Assembly: GCF_009856295.1 (NCBI RefSeq)
Contig: NZ_WMEU01000007.1
Span: 1-64,000, forward strand
Source: Pontibacillus yanchengensis
Lineage (GTDB): Bacteria; Bacillota; Bacilli; Bacillales; BH030062
Direction of reading: 5' to 3'
Length of the DNA: 64,000 bases
Part shown: one piece after another, positions 25,732-34,931 of the stretch
How the letters are laid out: every line of letters begins with the position of its first letter
Numbering within the stretch: the first letter of the stretch is position 1
Translations under genes and position numbers: made by a program
Notes under the pieces: generated by a model
Seen by the model: the letters and a program-made list of their open reading frames with translations, nothing else
Told to the model about the DNA's origin: nothing
The model's database searches: none

Positions 25732-27594
25732 TTACTCTTCTAACAACCACTTTTCATACAATTCTTCCAATTCCTTCTCCAACCGATTTGACTCTTCTTG
25801 AGCATTCATTAACTCTTCAACATCCGCCATATGAACCATTTCTTCTTTGGTGTCATTAATTTTCTTTTCTAACGATTGAATCTCTTGTTCATAATCTCTT
25901 GTTGTCTCTTTTTTCTTAGCCTGCTTTGAAAAAGAACCTTTCTTAGAAGTATCGTGCATCGACTCTTCTTTTTGTTCTCTTAAAGCCATAAGCTTATGTT
26001 TCGTTTCGTCATAACTTCCTTTATAACGGTATAATTTTCCGTCTTCAAGGTAAGCTGTTTCAGAGAAACATTTATTCAGAAAATAACGATCATGGGATAC
26101 ACAGATCACTGTTCCAGAGAACTGATTAATGGCATCCTCCAACACTTCTTGAGAATCAATATCTAAATGATTTGTTGGTTCATCAAGAATAAGCAAATTC
26201 ACATTTTGGTGCATGAAAATCGCTAGCTTCACTCTCATCTGCTCTCCACCACTCAACTGGTGAATCTTTCTGAAGACGGCATAACCAAAAAACATAAACT
26301 TCGCTAAAATTTGCCTAGCCTGTCCCTCTGTCACTCTCACTTCCTCACGAAAATAATCAATCATTCTTAGTGTAGGATCAACTTCAAATAATGGCTCTTG
26401 GGGTAAATATCCCAAATGAATGCTAGTTCCTACTTTCACAAAACCATCTGTCGGTTTCTCTTTATTTAAGAGAAGATTCAGCAAGGTCGTTTTCCCTGCA
26501 CCATTTTTCCCTATAACGGCTAGCCGTTCCTTATATCGCAAATGTAAATCTAATCCTTTTAATACAGGCTTACCGTCGTAATATTTAGCGACATTCTCTG
26601 CTACAATGACATCCGTCCCACTTCGCTCTTCTGATGATAGAGATAAATCCATCCGTTTTGGATCTAATACTGGCTTTTCGACTGTTTCCATTTTCTCTAG
26701 CGCTTTCTCCATGCTTTTGGCTTTACGGAATAGCTTCTCACTCGGCGGATTGGCTTCATTCGCCCATTGTCTAAGACGTTTAATAGCCTCTTTCATTTTC
26801 TTAATACGTTTCTGTTGCTCTTGATAGGCTTTGAACTCGGCTAACAACTTCTCTTCCTTTTGCTGAACATAAGAACTGTAATTGCCCTGATATAGTTCGA
26901 TTTCACCCTGTTCCAAATCTGCAACCTTCGTCACGACCCGATCAAGAAAATGTCGATCGTGTGAAATGATACATACAGCACCTTCATACTGCTTCAGGTG
27001 TTCCTCCAACCATTCAATTGCCTCAATATCCAGATGGTTTGTAGGCTCATCCAGTAGCAAAACATCAGGACTTTCTAACAAAATTCTCGCCAAACCCACC
27101 TTCGTCTTTTCCCCACCACTCAACTGATCAAAGCTGTGTTGTAAAAGAGTATGAATGTGTAGACCATGAGCTACTTTATCAATTTGCGACTCTATCTCAT
27201 ACCCGCCAAGACGCATAAATTCTTCTTGTAACTTTCCATACTCCTCAATTGCTTTTTCCATGTAGTCTGGGTCTTGCATTTTCGCTTCTAATTGACTCAT
27301 AGATTGCTGAATATCCATCAACTCGGCAAAACTATTTCGTAAAAATTCATACACTGTCTTTTCCTCTATCTGAGGTATTTGAGCCAAGTAGCCAATCTTG
27401 GTATTTTTCTTTATATATAATTGCCCATCATCCATGGATTCCATCTGGGTTATTAATTTAAATATCGTTGTTTTCCCCGTACCATTTCGCCCAACAAGAC
27501 CAATTTTGTCGCCAGCTTGTATATCAAAACTTAAATTCTCAAATAATACGTTTCCTGCTAGTATTGTTTTTATATCTTTTAAAGTAATTAACAT
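25732..27594 (-). CDS. ABC-F family ribosome-associated ATPase
   Basis: The 620-residue protein has two ABC domains without membrane parts. Each has Walker A (GLVGRNGTGKTT; VIGKNGAGKTT), a signature (LSGGEKTKVGLA; LSGGEQMRVKLA) and Walker B (LLLDEPTNHLD; LILDEPTNHLD). Between them is the P-site/antibiotic-interaction linker near residues 240-310, and the end is a charged coiled coil (from about 540). ABC-F proteins act on the ribosome; some protect it from antibiotics. The preceding leader peptide and terminators suggest an inducible, resistance-type member, but the sequence alone does not settle this. Start ATG follows TTTGGAGG. Confidence 0.93.
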   Translation of the reverse strand: MLITLKDIKTILAGNVLFENLSFDIQAGDKIGLVGRNGTGKTTIFKLITQMESMDDGQLYIKKNTKIGYLAQIPQIEEKTVYEFLRNSFAELMDIQQSMSQLEAKMQDPDYMEKAIEEYGKLQEEFMRLGGYEIESQIDKVAHGLHIHTLLQHSFDQLSGGEKTKVGLARILLESPDVLLLDEPTNHLDIEAIEWLEEHLKQYEGAVCIISHDRHFLDRVVTKVADLEQGEIELYQGNYSSYVQQKEEKLLAEFKAYQEQQKRIKKMKEAIKRLRQWANEANPPSEKLFRKAKSMEKALEKMETVEKPVLDPKRMDLSLSSEERSGTDVIVAENVAKYYDGKPVLKGLDLHLRYKERLAVIGKNGAGKTTLLNLLLNKEKPTDGFVKVGTSIHLGYLPQEPLFEVDPTLRMIDYFREEVRVTEGQARQILAKFMFFGYAVFRKIHQLSGGEQMRVKLAIFMHQNVNLLILDEPTNHLDIDSQEVLEDAINQFSGTVICVSHDRYFLNKCFSETAYLEDGKLYRYKGSYDETKHKLMALREQKEESMHDTSKKGSFSKQAKKKETTRDYEQEIQSLEKKINDTKEEMVHMADVEELMNAQEESNRLEKELEELYEKWLLEE

Positions 27595-27667
27595 TTTTGT
27601 TCCTCCAAATCATTATTTAAAGAAAAGCCCGAGTCATAACTCTCCAAGCCTTGAGCTTGCCACGACA

Positions 27668-27705
27668 ATAAAAAAAGCACAGAGATCTCTCTAATCTCTG
27701 TGCCT
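27668..27705 (-). terminator. Intrinsic terminator in the ABC-F leader
   Basis: A 10-bp stem GCACAGAGAT/ATCTCTGTGC (27677-27703) with a short loop, followed on the minus strand by TTTTTTT, about 75 nt upstream of the ABC-F start and downstream of the leader peptide. It should block readthrough unless overcome. Confidence 0.85.
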
Positions 27706-27724
27706 CGTCGACATACATCGATAA

Positions 27725-27777
27725 GAATGATTAGAAAAACCACACGCTTATAGTCGTGTGGCAGTCCGAATCATTCA
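27725..27777 (-). promoter_or_regulatory. Nested leader hairpin with terminator features ahead of the ABC-F gene
   Basis: The inner stem CCACACG/CGTGTGG (27755-27761 and 27740-27746) is followed by TTTTT on the minus strand. An outer 8-bp stem GAATGATT/AATCATTC encloses it. It lies between the leader-peptide stop and the second terminator. Confidence 0.7.
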
Positions 27778-27818
27778 TCGCGTTTTCTTTAGGTTAGATG
27801 AGAGATTTCCACACATGG

Positions 27819-27938
27819 TTACTGATTTAATTGCTTAAAATTGGACAGACGTATCCCGTCGGCAACAAAATCATGCGTTTGCACACGATTAAAATATACA
27901 GAATGACAATCAACCATGTGCTTTTCCATGCGTAACAT
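27819..27938 (-). CDS. Leader peptide (39 aa) of the ABC-F attenuator
   Basis: A 39-codon frame starts at ATG 27938 with an excellent ribosome binding site (AAAGGAGGTGG) and stops at TAA 27819-27821. The product begins MLRMEKHMVDCHSVYFNRV. It is upstream of two terminator-like hairpins and the ABC-F gene, the layout of ribosome-mediated attenuators that sense translation inhibitors, as for vmlR and related genes. I do not recognise the peptide. The alternative is a free-standing small protein gene. Confidence 0.7.
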   Translation of the reverse strand: MLRMEKHMVDCHSVYFNRVQTHDFVADGIRLSNFKQLNQ

Positions 27939-27975
27939 CTCTACATCCACCTCCTTTAATGATTTGATTATTTTT

Positions 27976-28005
27976 ACTATATCATGAAGAAACTGTTCTT
28001 TACAA
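27976..28005 (-). promoter_or_regulatory. Probable promoter of the leader peptide-ABC-F transcript
   Basis: Minus strand -35 TTGTAA (28000-28005), 18-nt spacer, -10 TATAGT (27976-27981). It would start transcription about 30 nt before the leader peptide. Readthrough from the marR-like gene is the alternative. Confidence 0.5.
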
Positions 28006-28006
28006 T

Positions 28007-28474
28007 CTATCGTTCCATTTGATCAGCATATACGCCCAGTTTCTTTAACAACGGAATCATTTGTTCCTTTTCTTCCTGTGTTAATCCACCTGTGATTTCT
28101 TCAATTTGCTTCCAGTGGTCAGGGAAAATTTCATGTAGCACGTTACGCCCATCCTCTGTAATAGCAGCATACGTAATACGGCGGTCCTTTGGACAAGGCT
28201 TCCGTTCTAGTAAGCCTTTCTTTTCAAGCTTATCTACTACATACGTAATACTTCCACTAGCCAAAAGTATTTTATCACCAATTTTTTGGAGTGCTTGGTC
28301 ACCTTGGTGATACAGCAATTCCAACACACCGAATTCTGTGGGATTTAACCCTTGCGTCCGAATATCTTCCTGTACTCGATCTGAAATAGCTCTATATGCT
28401 TTTGATAACACAACAAACAGTTTCAGTGATGGATCTTCTTTCTTTTGATGATAGTTTTGTTCTTCTTGATCCAT
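28007..28474 (-). CDS. MarR family transcriptional regulator
   Basis: The 155-residue protein has a MarR winged helix: NPTEFGVLELLYHQGDQALQ, recognition helix SGSITYVVDKLEKKGLLERK and wing PKDRRITYAAITEDG. It resembles the MhqR/YkvE-type group. Its ligand is unknown. It lies just upstream of the leader-ABC-F unit in the same direction, so it may regulate that unit or be cotranscribed. Its own promoter is at 28522-28551. The start ATG has AAAGGCTGAG upstream. Confidence 0.9.
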   Translation of the reverse strand: MDQEEQNYHQKKEDPSLKLFVVLSKAYRAISDRVQEDIRTQGLNPTEFGVLELLYHQGDQALQKIGDKILLASGSITYVVDKLEKKGLLERKPCPKDRRITYAAITEDGRNVLHEIFPDHWKQIEEITGGLTQEEKEQMIPLLKKLGVYADQMER

Positions 28475-28521
28475 TTTTCTCAGCCTTTCTATTCAATAAC
28501 TTCACCTTTCGTATAAACAAA

Positions 28522-28551
28522 AGTATAGCTAGATTTTCAATATACTGTCAA
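28522..28551 (-). promoter_or_regulatory. Sigma-A promoter of the marR-like gene with an overlapping inverted repeat
   Basis: Minus strand perfect -35 TTGACA (28546-28551), 18-nt spacer, -10 TATACT (28522-28527). AGTATA and TATACT form an inverted repeat (28522-28527 and 28541-28546) that overlaps the core promoter and could be an autorepression site. Confidence 0.7.
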
Positions 28552-28947
28552 ACCCCTAGAGAACCCTGGAATGTCTTCTTAATGATATTTATTTTTTCCG
28601 TCATGTGTACCTGTCTTACAAAAGTCTCGATGGGTGGGTTTTCTCTAGACCATATGATAAGAAATTCCCTTATACTCGTTAAAATTCCCTACAATGTCCA
28701 ATAATAATCCTACTGTTTAACAGCTTGCCACCATACATTCACTTATCCAGTACAAGTATATCACTTAGCGTCTGTGGATTTAATCGTAACTTATAATAAT
28801 GGCTAACGTAAGAAAGATGGACCTTTGTATTACAGCATATCACACCACATTACCTTATGATTCATGGTCGACCTTCTTTTGATGTTGTGCGTTCTATGTC
28901 ATAATTAACGTTATACATATATAACCTAGAAAGCGGTGGATAATACG
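28552..28947. other. Intergenic region between the marR-like and methyltransferase genes
   Basis: About 400 bases in which I see no gene or clear structure. Confidence 0.5.
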
Positions 28948-29556
28948 ATGGAAGATACAGGTGAACGTGTCATTCCCGAATATATGAAGTCCTCTAATAA
29001 ATTGTTACTTGAACATATGGCTCGCTATCAATTTGCATTACCTTATGTACAAGGTCGCGTTTTAGACCTTTCCTGCGGAGCGGGGTACGGTACACATATG
29101 ATGGCCAAAGAACGCAAACATGAAACGGAAGAAGTTATTGGGGTCGATATCGATGAAGAGGTTATTCGCTACGCAAAAGGAGCCTATCATCACCCAAAAT
29201 CCTCCTTTAAAGTCTTGAATGCAGTCGATGAAGACCTTCCAGAAAAACTAGGAACATTTGACACAATTATAAGCTTTGAAACGTATGAACACATTAAAGA
29301 AGAAGAATTTCTCTTGCAGAATTATTATCGTTTGTTAAAACCAGGAGGTACATTACTTGTATCCACCCCTTTTGGAAAAGGCAGAGGAAAAGAGTGTGGC
29401 TCTCCATTCCATGTCCATCAATTAACCCCTGATGAATTTCATGAATTATTTACAGATTACCGATCTACTGAATTTTTCTATCAAAAGGGAGTATTGATTG
29501 AGCCACCTCGTGAAAGTGTTCATTATCCACTTGGCATAGCAGTATGTACAAAATAG
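28948..29556 (+). CDS. Class I SAM-dependent methyltransferase
   Basis: The 202-residue protein has motif I VLDLSCGAGYGTHMM, the acidic post-I GVDIDEEVI, and TIISFETYEHIKEEE with LLKPGGTLLVSTPFG. It is a Methyltransf_11/25-type enzyme of unknown substrate. ATG at 28948 is used, 8 nt after GCGGTGG; a GTG at 28936 overlaps that site. The stop codon lies at the base of a terminator. Confidence 0.87.
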   Translation: MEDTGERVIPEYMKSSNKLLLEHMARYQFALPYVQGRVLDLSCGAGYGTHMMAKERKHETEEVIGVDIDEEVIRYAKGAYHHPKSSFKVLNAVDEDLPEKLGTFDTIISFETYEHIKEEEFLLQNYYRLLKPGGTLLVSTPFGKGRGKECGSPFHVHQLTPDEFHELFTDYRSTEFFYQKGVLIEPPRESVHYPLGIAVCTK

Positions 29557-29590
29557 AGGGGCTGAGTTCCTCAGCCCCTCTATTTTTGTA
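29552..29590. terminator. Terminator between the methyltransferase gene and the YtkA-like lipoprotein gene
   Basis: An 11-bp stem GAGGGGCTGAG/CTCAGCCCCTC with a 3-nt loop, then TATTTTTG on the plus strand. Confidence 0.9.
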
Positions 29591-29639
29591 TAGACCTATA
29601 TAGTAGCCCATACGTCGCCAAACGGGATCTTGCGCCTTT

Positions 29640-30047
29640 CTATTCATCTGTGTTTACATCTCCTACTTCAACCGATTTTTGAACCTTTTTTTGCAAACCT
29701 TGCGCTGTAACGCTTACAGCCACATTGTATACGCCCTTCTCTTCAAATATATGCTGGACGGAGTACATCCCCTTACCTTGCATTTTACTTTCACGCTGTT
29801 GACGTTCAGTAGAACCTTGTTTCCATAATTCAAATTTTACTTTTTCTACATCATTTACCTCTTCTCCACCAATCGTTACTTTGGCTTGGAGAGTACTAAC
29901 TTCTCCTGATTTTATATCTTCTGGCACTGTCATCACTTGCACTTCCATATGTTTCGATTCATTAGCCTCTCCACTAGAAGGTTTACTTTCACATGCTGCT
30001 AAGAACAACATAAGCAACATCATCCCCAAAAACATTCGATTCTTCAT
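29640..30047 (-). CDS. Lipoprotein with YtkA/FixH-like domain
   Basis: The 135-residue protein has a lipoprotein signal ending LFLAAC (Cys19) and a short Ig-like domain (LQAKVTIGGEEVNDVEKVKF, then FELWKQGS and GMYSVQHIFEEKGVYNVAVS), the pattern of YtkA-like lipoproteins. It would be anchored outside the membrane. Function unknown. Start ATG follows AAGGAG. Confidence 0.85.
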   Translation of the reverse strand: MKNRMFLGMMLLMLFLAACESKPSSGEANESKHMEVQVMTVPEDIKSGEVSTLQAKVTIGGEEVNDVEKVKFELWKQGSTERQQRESKMQGKGMYSVQHIFEEKGVYNVAVSVTAQGLQKKVQKSVEVGDVNTDE

Positions 30048-30117
30048 ATATTCGTTTCTCCTTAGAATAGATCGTTAATCGTGTTGCGCACGTGCATGCT
30101 TGCTTTAACTAAATAAT

Positions 30118-31017
30118 CTACTCAGCATTTGGATGGAATAGCATTTTTAGATGATTCGGAATAAGTTCAATAGAATCAGGGGTGCTGCTATTGATTTCGC
30201 CATCTGAATCAATTTCCATCTGCTCCTCAGTTTCGATTTCTACACGCTCTCCTTGGATATGGTAAAGTTCTTGATATTTTTTGTTATCTGGAGAATTCAT
30301 TGTAAGTAACTCTCTGAATGAAGTAAGAGTAGAACTCTTCACTATCAATATGTCAAATTTCCCATCATTAAGAGATAAGTCCGGTATTGGAACCATTCGA
30401 GTCCCAATATATCTACCATTTAACACAAGCACCACCACCGCTTGATCATTAAATGCTGTTTCTCCGTCGACGGTAATTTTATATTTGAATGGATTCGCCT
30501 CATTCATGCTCTTCATAGCACTAATAAAATAGCTCAAGACACCAAATCTATTTTTTTGTGCAGAATCAACATTGGTGGAGGTCTCAGCCACTAACCCAAT
30601 CCCCCAGAAGTTTGTGAAATAATGATCTTTCGTTTTACCAATGTCAACATAGCGTTCATCTCCATCTACCAACGCTTGCGAAGCCTGATATAAATCTTGC
30701 GGAAGCCCAAGCATCCTTGCATAATCATTGCAAGTTCCCCCGGGTAACACCCCTACCACAGGTCTAGAATCTAAATCTGCTAATGCATTGACCGTATCAT
30801 GTACTGTTCCATCACCACCTAAAATGAACAATACCTCTACCTTTCTTCCATACTCTTTACACTTTTCGATCATATCTTCTCTACTTTGAGTTTGGAGTAC
30901 CGTTAAGCTTTCAACATTTTGAGCTAGTGTTGGTATCGTTTGGGAAAGTTTTTGTTCTAGTTTTCCTGCACCTGCATTCCCGTTATATATAAAAGCACCC
31001 CTGCTATATCTTGGCAC
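30118..31017 (-). CDS. Diacylglycerol/lipid kinase family protein
   Basis: The 299-residue protein has the DAGK catalytic signature LFILGGDGTVHDTVNAL, then VGVLPGGTCNDYARMLGLP, DIGKT, and a C-terminal half with GRYIGTRMVPIPDLSLNDG. It belongs to the YegS/DgkB/BmrU family that phosphorylates lipid hydroxyls; the exact lipid is unknown. GTG at 31017 is placed 9 nt after GAGGA; a GTG three codons upstream overlaps that site. Confidence 0.88.
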   Translation of the reverse strand: MPRYSRGAFIYNGNAGAGKLEQKLSQTIPTLAQNVESLTVLQTQSREDMIEKCKEYGRKVEVLFILGGDGTVHDTVNALADLDSRPVVGVLPGGTCNDYARMLGLPQDLYQASQALVDGDERYVDIGKTKDHYFTNFWGIGLVAETSTNVDSAQKNRFGVLSYFISAMKSMNEANPFKYKITVDGETAFNDQAVVVLVLNGRYIGTRMVPIPDLSLNDGKFDILIVKSSTLTSFRELLTMNSPDNKKYQELYHIQGERVEIETEEQMEIDSDGEINSSTPDSIELIPNHLKMLFHPNAE

Positions 31018-31287
31018 ATCTCTCACTCCTCATCCGTACAAAAAGGTCCAATTGTATAATTGCCTTTCTCACGGTGATTAAAACCTTATACAGGAAAAGC
31101 TCCCCCTCACTTTTGGAATAATATGTTATACCTTGTTGATGTGAAGAAGATCAAACGGACACTCCTTGCACCGTTGAGGGGAGGAGCGTGGTAATTTATT
31201 AGCGGGATTTGAATTTTATGAACGACCCACCTTTTCTAAGAAAGGATGAGGTAAAAATTATACCGCTTCTTTAATACCCCTTATTCA

Positions 31288-31319
31288 CTAAAAAAGCATA
31301 TCTACTGTGAGATATGCCT
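31288..31319 (-). terminator. Terminator of the acyl-CoA ligase gene
   Basis: Stem GCATATCT/AGATATGC (31296-31303 and 31310-31317), followed on the minus strand by TTTTTTAG. Confidence 0.88.
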
Positions 31320-31320
31320 T

Positions 31321-32829
31321 TCATGAAACAGAATATTGTTGTAACAACCCTTTTTTATCAATCTTCCCTACGTCCGTTTTGGGCAAATCAGGAACGATCA
31401 GAATCGTCTTAGGGATTTTATAACCAGCCAGTTTATATTTACAATATGCCCTTAGTTCATGTTCAGTAACGCGCGATTTATCATGTAACGACACAAATGC
31501 CGTCACTATCTCTCCCCACTTTTCATCAGGAATTCCCACCACCGCTACCTCATTTACGCTTTCATGAGACTCAAGCCAATGTTCTATTTCTAACGGATAA
31601 ACGTTTTCTCCACCTGTAATGATCATCTCTTTCTTGCGTCCAACAATATATACATAACCTTCCTCGTCTTGTCGAGCCAAATCTCCAGTATGAAGCCATC
31701 CATCCTTCCACGTTTCGTTCGTAGCATCTGGCCTATTCCAATAATAGCTGAATGTATGCTTCCCTTTTAATAATAATTCTCCCACTTCATCTGCCTCTGC
31801 ATCCTTACCATCTGATGTGAGAATCTTAATATCATTAAAAATCATCGCTTTTCCGACAGAACCTTTCTTCTGATAGGCCATCGATGGATCAATATAAAAA
31901 TTGTTTGGTCCTGCTTCCGTCAAACCATATCCTTCCTTAAATGGAAGCCCCTTTTTAGCAAAAGCTTCATAAACACCATAGGGACAAGGCGCACCTCCAG
32001 ATAAAAACACCTTCATAGACGAAAACGTAGTATGTTCAAACGCTTTTGTCCGTACCAACATGTGGTACATCGTTGGGACGAGCAAAACAATGGTACATTG
32101 ATATCTGTTTATATCTAACACAGCCTGCTCTGCATCAAATGAGGATGAAAGAGCTACTTTTCCACCAGCCATCAATACAGGCACACTTAATGCGTTTAAT
32201 CCACCCGTATGGAACATAGGTAAACAGGTAATTGTACAATCACCGCGTCCTAGGTTCCAGCTCACGATTGTATTAAGTGCATTCCACATGATTGATTGAT
32301 GGGTCAGAACAGCTCCTTTTGGCTTTCCTGTCGTACCGCCTGTGTAAATCATTGCAAGCGAATCCGCCTCTTCTACCTCATCCATTGCTTGTAAGGTAGA
32401 AACCCCTCCTGTATCCAGGGCGTCCAAATAGTTATTGTTCTCAATATGAATAAGTGGGGCAAACGCTTCATACCAATCTTCATTACCTTGAAAAGACCTA
32501 TGGAGTCCTATAAAATGTAGGTCAGCATCGCGTATAACATAGGAAAGTTCCTCTTGGGATAGCCGCCAATTCAATGGAACAAAAATGGCTCCCAGCTTCA
32601 TGCATGCAAACAGAAAATCCATATAACTAATATGATTAGGTGCTAACAACCCAAGACGATCGCCTTTACTTATCCCTTTGTCTTGAAAAAAGGATGCTAG
32701 GCGTATAGCTCGATTATTCAATTGTTCAAACGTCCAAGACTCCCCCGTATCTGCATCTACAATTCCAACAGCATTCGGGTATAACCTAGCACGACCCTCA
32801 ATCCAGTCCAATTCACACTTCACACCCAT
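31321..32829 (-). CDS. AMP-binding acyl-CoA ligase
   Basis: The 502-residue adenylate-forming enzyme has motif AMIYTGGTTGKPKGAVLTH at about 157-175, GYGLTEAG near 300, GWLHTGDLA near 375 and the C-terminal lysine in PKTDVGKIDKKGL. It activates a carboxylic acid to its CoA thioester; medium- or long-chain fatty or branched acids are likely. The start may be ATG at 32829 or GTG two codons later, which is better spaced from AGGGAG. Upstream is a direct repeat of AGTTACA that also precedes the Liv-type binding-protein gene at 43113, so the ligase probably belongs to the same regulon. Confidence 0.9.
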   Translation of the reverse strand: MGVKCELDWIEGRARLYPNAVGIVDADTGESWTFEQLNNRAIRLASFFQDKGISKGDRLGLLAPNHISYMDFLFACMKLGAIFVPLNWRLSQEELSYVIRDADLHFIGLHRSFQGNEDWYEAFAPLIHIENNNYLDALDTGGVSTLQAMDEVEEADSLAMIYTGGTTGKPKGAVLTHQSIMWNALNTIVSWNLGRGDCTITCLPMFHTGGLNALSVPVLMAGGKVALSSSFDAEQAVLDINRYQCTIVLLVPTMYHMLVRTKAFEHTTFSSMKVFLSGGAPCPYGVYEAFAKKGLPFKEGYGLTEAGPNNFYIDPSMAYQKKGSVGKAMIFNDIKILTSDGKDAEADEVGELLLKGKHTFSYYWNRPDATNETWKDGWLHTGDLARQDEEGYVYIVGRKKEMIITGGENVYPLEIEHWLESHESVNEVAVVGIPDEKWGEIVTAFVSLHDKSRVTEHELRAYCKYKLAGYKIPKTILIVPDLPKTDVGKIDKKGLLQQYSVS

Positions 32830-32872
32830 CTCTCCCTGTACGTGTTATCGTACTCCCATCATAACCAACCAG

Positions 32873-32890
32873 AGTTACAACAAAGTTACA
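32873..32890 (-). promoter_or_regulatory. Direct repeat AGTTACA x2 (11-bp period) upstream of the acyl-CoA ligase gene
   Basis: AGTTACA occurs at 32873-32879 and again at 32884-32890 (TGTAACT on the coding strand), a heptamer with 4-bp spacing, 44-62 nt before the start. The same arrangement lies upstream of 43113. Confidence 0.6.
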
Positions 32891-33009
32891 CTCAACCAAA
32901 TCGGCATTGGCCATCTAGCGCGTCGCCAAAAAAACGAGCCAACTACTAAAGAATTCTCTCCTTAACAATGGTGTTAATTATTTATGACAGAAAAATATAG
33001 TAAGGTAAG

Positions 33010-33712
33010 TTATTCAACAAACGAGACATAATCGTGAAGACTTGACTTCGAGATAATTTGGTGATCGCACAGAAAAAGTGATGTACCCGTAGATTTAGTT
33101 AGAATAAAGGTGGCCGTGGAACAACTCGCGTCCTGCCGGCGAGCTGGTGAGCTACCGCGCTCAGGGGATCTCGCCCACCTCTTTCTCCGACGGGAGTCTC
33201 CTTGTTCCACGGCCACCTCCTGCGATGTTGGGAGAAACGGAAACATTGCGAAGTTAGAGTGGTTGAGGTATTTGAATAACTTCTGACGGTCTACACCCTA
33301 GTAAGTTCTAGTATAACAATTGGTTCATAACAAAAAATTCTGTGGCAAGAAAGCAAATGGACATTTAGGTCGCTGTTTGTAAAAAATAAAGTTTTATTTG
33401 TCCGTAAGATATATCCAAAGAGGGTTTTCACTAAAAATAAGGGCTTATATGTCCTTTCGGCAGACACACAACATTTGGCCGCGGGTCCGATAGCCATTAC
33501 CCGGCTGGGGGTGAAGGGGAACTACGAGACTCCCGCGGGAGAAAGAGGTTGGTAAGAGCCCTTAGGGAGCAAAGCGACTGAGAAGGCTCCCCAGCTCGCC
33601 CGCAGGAAAGCGAGTTGTTTCACCGTAACCCCCTTCCACTTTTCAAATATCGAATCCATCACCTTTTGAATATATCTCGAATTCAAGTCTTCAAGATAAT
33701 GAGGCGATAATG
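33010..33712. repeat. Composite repeat element with terminal inverted repeats (family C) enclosing two inverted D repeats
   Basis: The left end reads GAAGACTTGACTTCGAGATA (33026-33056 region) and the right end TATCTCGAATTCAAGTCTTC (from about 33675); they are inverted copies. Inside, 33110-33235 and the reverse complement of 33500-33640 are homologous (ACAACTCGC..TCCTGC..GGCGAGCTGG, then CCTCTTTCTCC..CGGGAGTCTC). No transposase frame is present. The short frames inside look spurious. Confidence 0.75.
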
Positions 33713-33729
33713 GAATATTATAGCCTAAA

Positions 33730-33768
33730 CAGAAAAAAGCATGAGTTTCTTAAACTCATGCTTCGAAC
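33730..33768 (-). terminator. Terminator of the cation exchanger gene
   Basis: Stem GCATGAGTTT/AAACTCATGC (33737-33759 region), followed on the minus strand by TTTTTTCTG. Confidence 0.88.
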
Positions 33769-33771
33769 TAT

Positions 33772-34761
33772 TTATTTCATTTGGTACACCGTAAATGTAG
33801 CTACAAAATATATAATTACAATCACTGTTGGGGGAATAACATACATCATGGTACTCCTCTTTTGCTTACGTGTAATGCTGTATAAAATAATTAATACTAC
33901 AATGATAGATGAAACGCTTGTTACGATGTTTGACGCGCTTGCATAATCAAATAAATTATTCTTCAGGTAAATAGCATCCGTAAACGATAAGAGCATGATG
34001 TTAAATGCGTTACTTCCTAACAAGGAACTAACCCCCATGCTATAATTCCTCATGCGCAATGCGGTAATTACGCTAACCGCATCTGGTAGCGAGGTGCTGG
34101 CTCCAACTAGAAAGGATCCTACGAATGAAGAACCAAGACCTGTAATTTTAGCAATCTGGTCAGCTGATATGGTTAAGACAGAACCAATAATCATAATCAA
34201 AACAGCACATACAATAAAACGATACAATACTTGTTTATAGGAGTAATCATCGTATTTTTCATTTTTACGCTTTCTTCGCTGCACTTTTTGTTCTGTTCGA
34301 CTATTAACCCATTTCACACCTAAGAAATAAATAAGTACTAACACAATGGAGTTAAAACTAATGTTAAACAACGGTGCAGGTAAACTTAAGGAAAGTCCTG
34401 CAATAACAATTAACGTCATAAAGACGACTAGATATATATATAGTTTGCTTCCATGATCGGTACGACCCATAATCTGATGGTTGCGGTAGATAATATCTAA
34501 TATTGCTAGTGCTAACAAATTAAATAAGTTACTCCCGAGTAAATTTCCTATTGCCAAATCGGGACTATCAATAGATATGGCTGTCACACTCGCAGTTAGT
34601 TCTGGAAGCGAAATTGCTGCTCCAATAACAATTCCCATAAAAGCAGAACTTGTTTTTGTTTTTTCACTTACACCATCCCCAAACATAGCCAAACGACTTG
34701 CTATAAAGTAAGTTGCGATTGCTGCTACGATAAAAGCCGCAAATACAAGTATATTATTCAT
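33772..34761 (-). CDS. Sodium/calcium exchanger family (CaCA) protein
   Basis: The 329-residue protein has about ten helices in two inverted halves, each with a CaCA alpha-repeat: ISLPELTASVTAI with GNLLGSNLFNLLAL in the first half, and STSLPDAVSVITAL with SSLLGSNAFNIMLL in the second. The loop between halves is basic (EQKVQRRKRKNEK). The family exchanges Na+ or H+ for Ca2+ or K+. Here the usual GTSLPE is ISLPE in the first repeat. The gene separates the acyl-CoA ligase from the rest of the lipid cluster. Confidence 0.88.
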   Translation of the reverse strand: MNNILVFAAFIVAAIATYFIASRLAMFGDGVSEKTKTSSAFMGIVIGAAISLPELTASVTAISIDSPDLAIGNLLGSNLFNLLALAILDIIYRNHQIMGRTDHGSKLYIYLVVFMTLIVIAGLSLSLPAPLFNISFNSIVLVLIYFLGVKWVNSRTEQKVQRRKRKNEKYDDYSYKQVLYRFIVCAVLIMIIGSVLTISADQIAKITGLGSSFVGSFLVGASTSLPDAVSVITALRMRNYSMGVSSLLGSNAFNIMLLSFTDAIYLKNNLFDYASASNIVTSVSSIIVVLIILYSITRKQKRSTMMYVIPPTVIVIIYFVATFTVYQMK

Positions 34762-34931
34762 AAAATTAACCCCTAACGATGTAATCGGACTTTATTCCAT
34801 TACCTTTCGTTAGAATTTATAAACTTGATGAAATAAACCTAATATTATTTTCATATATTTCTAGTTACTCATGGACATAATGACCCAGCTACTTTCATGG
34901 ATTCTATTAATCATATTAATCATTCATGACC

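Noticed and set aside
33010..33497. Short frames within the composite repeat element
   Set aside because: Translations reflect repeat DNA; no domain, no ribosome binding site, and no transposase similarity.
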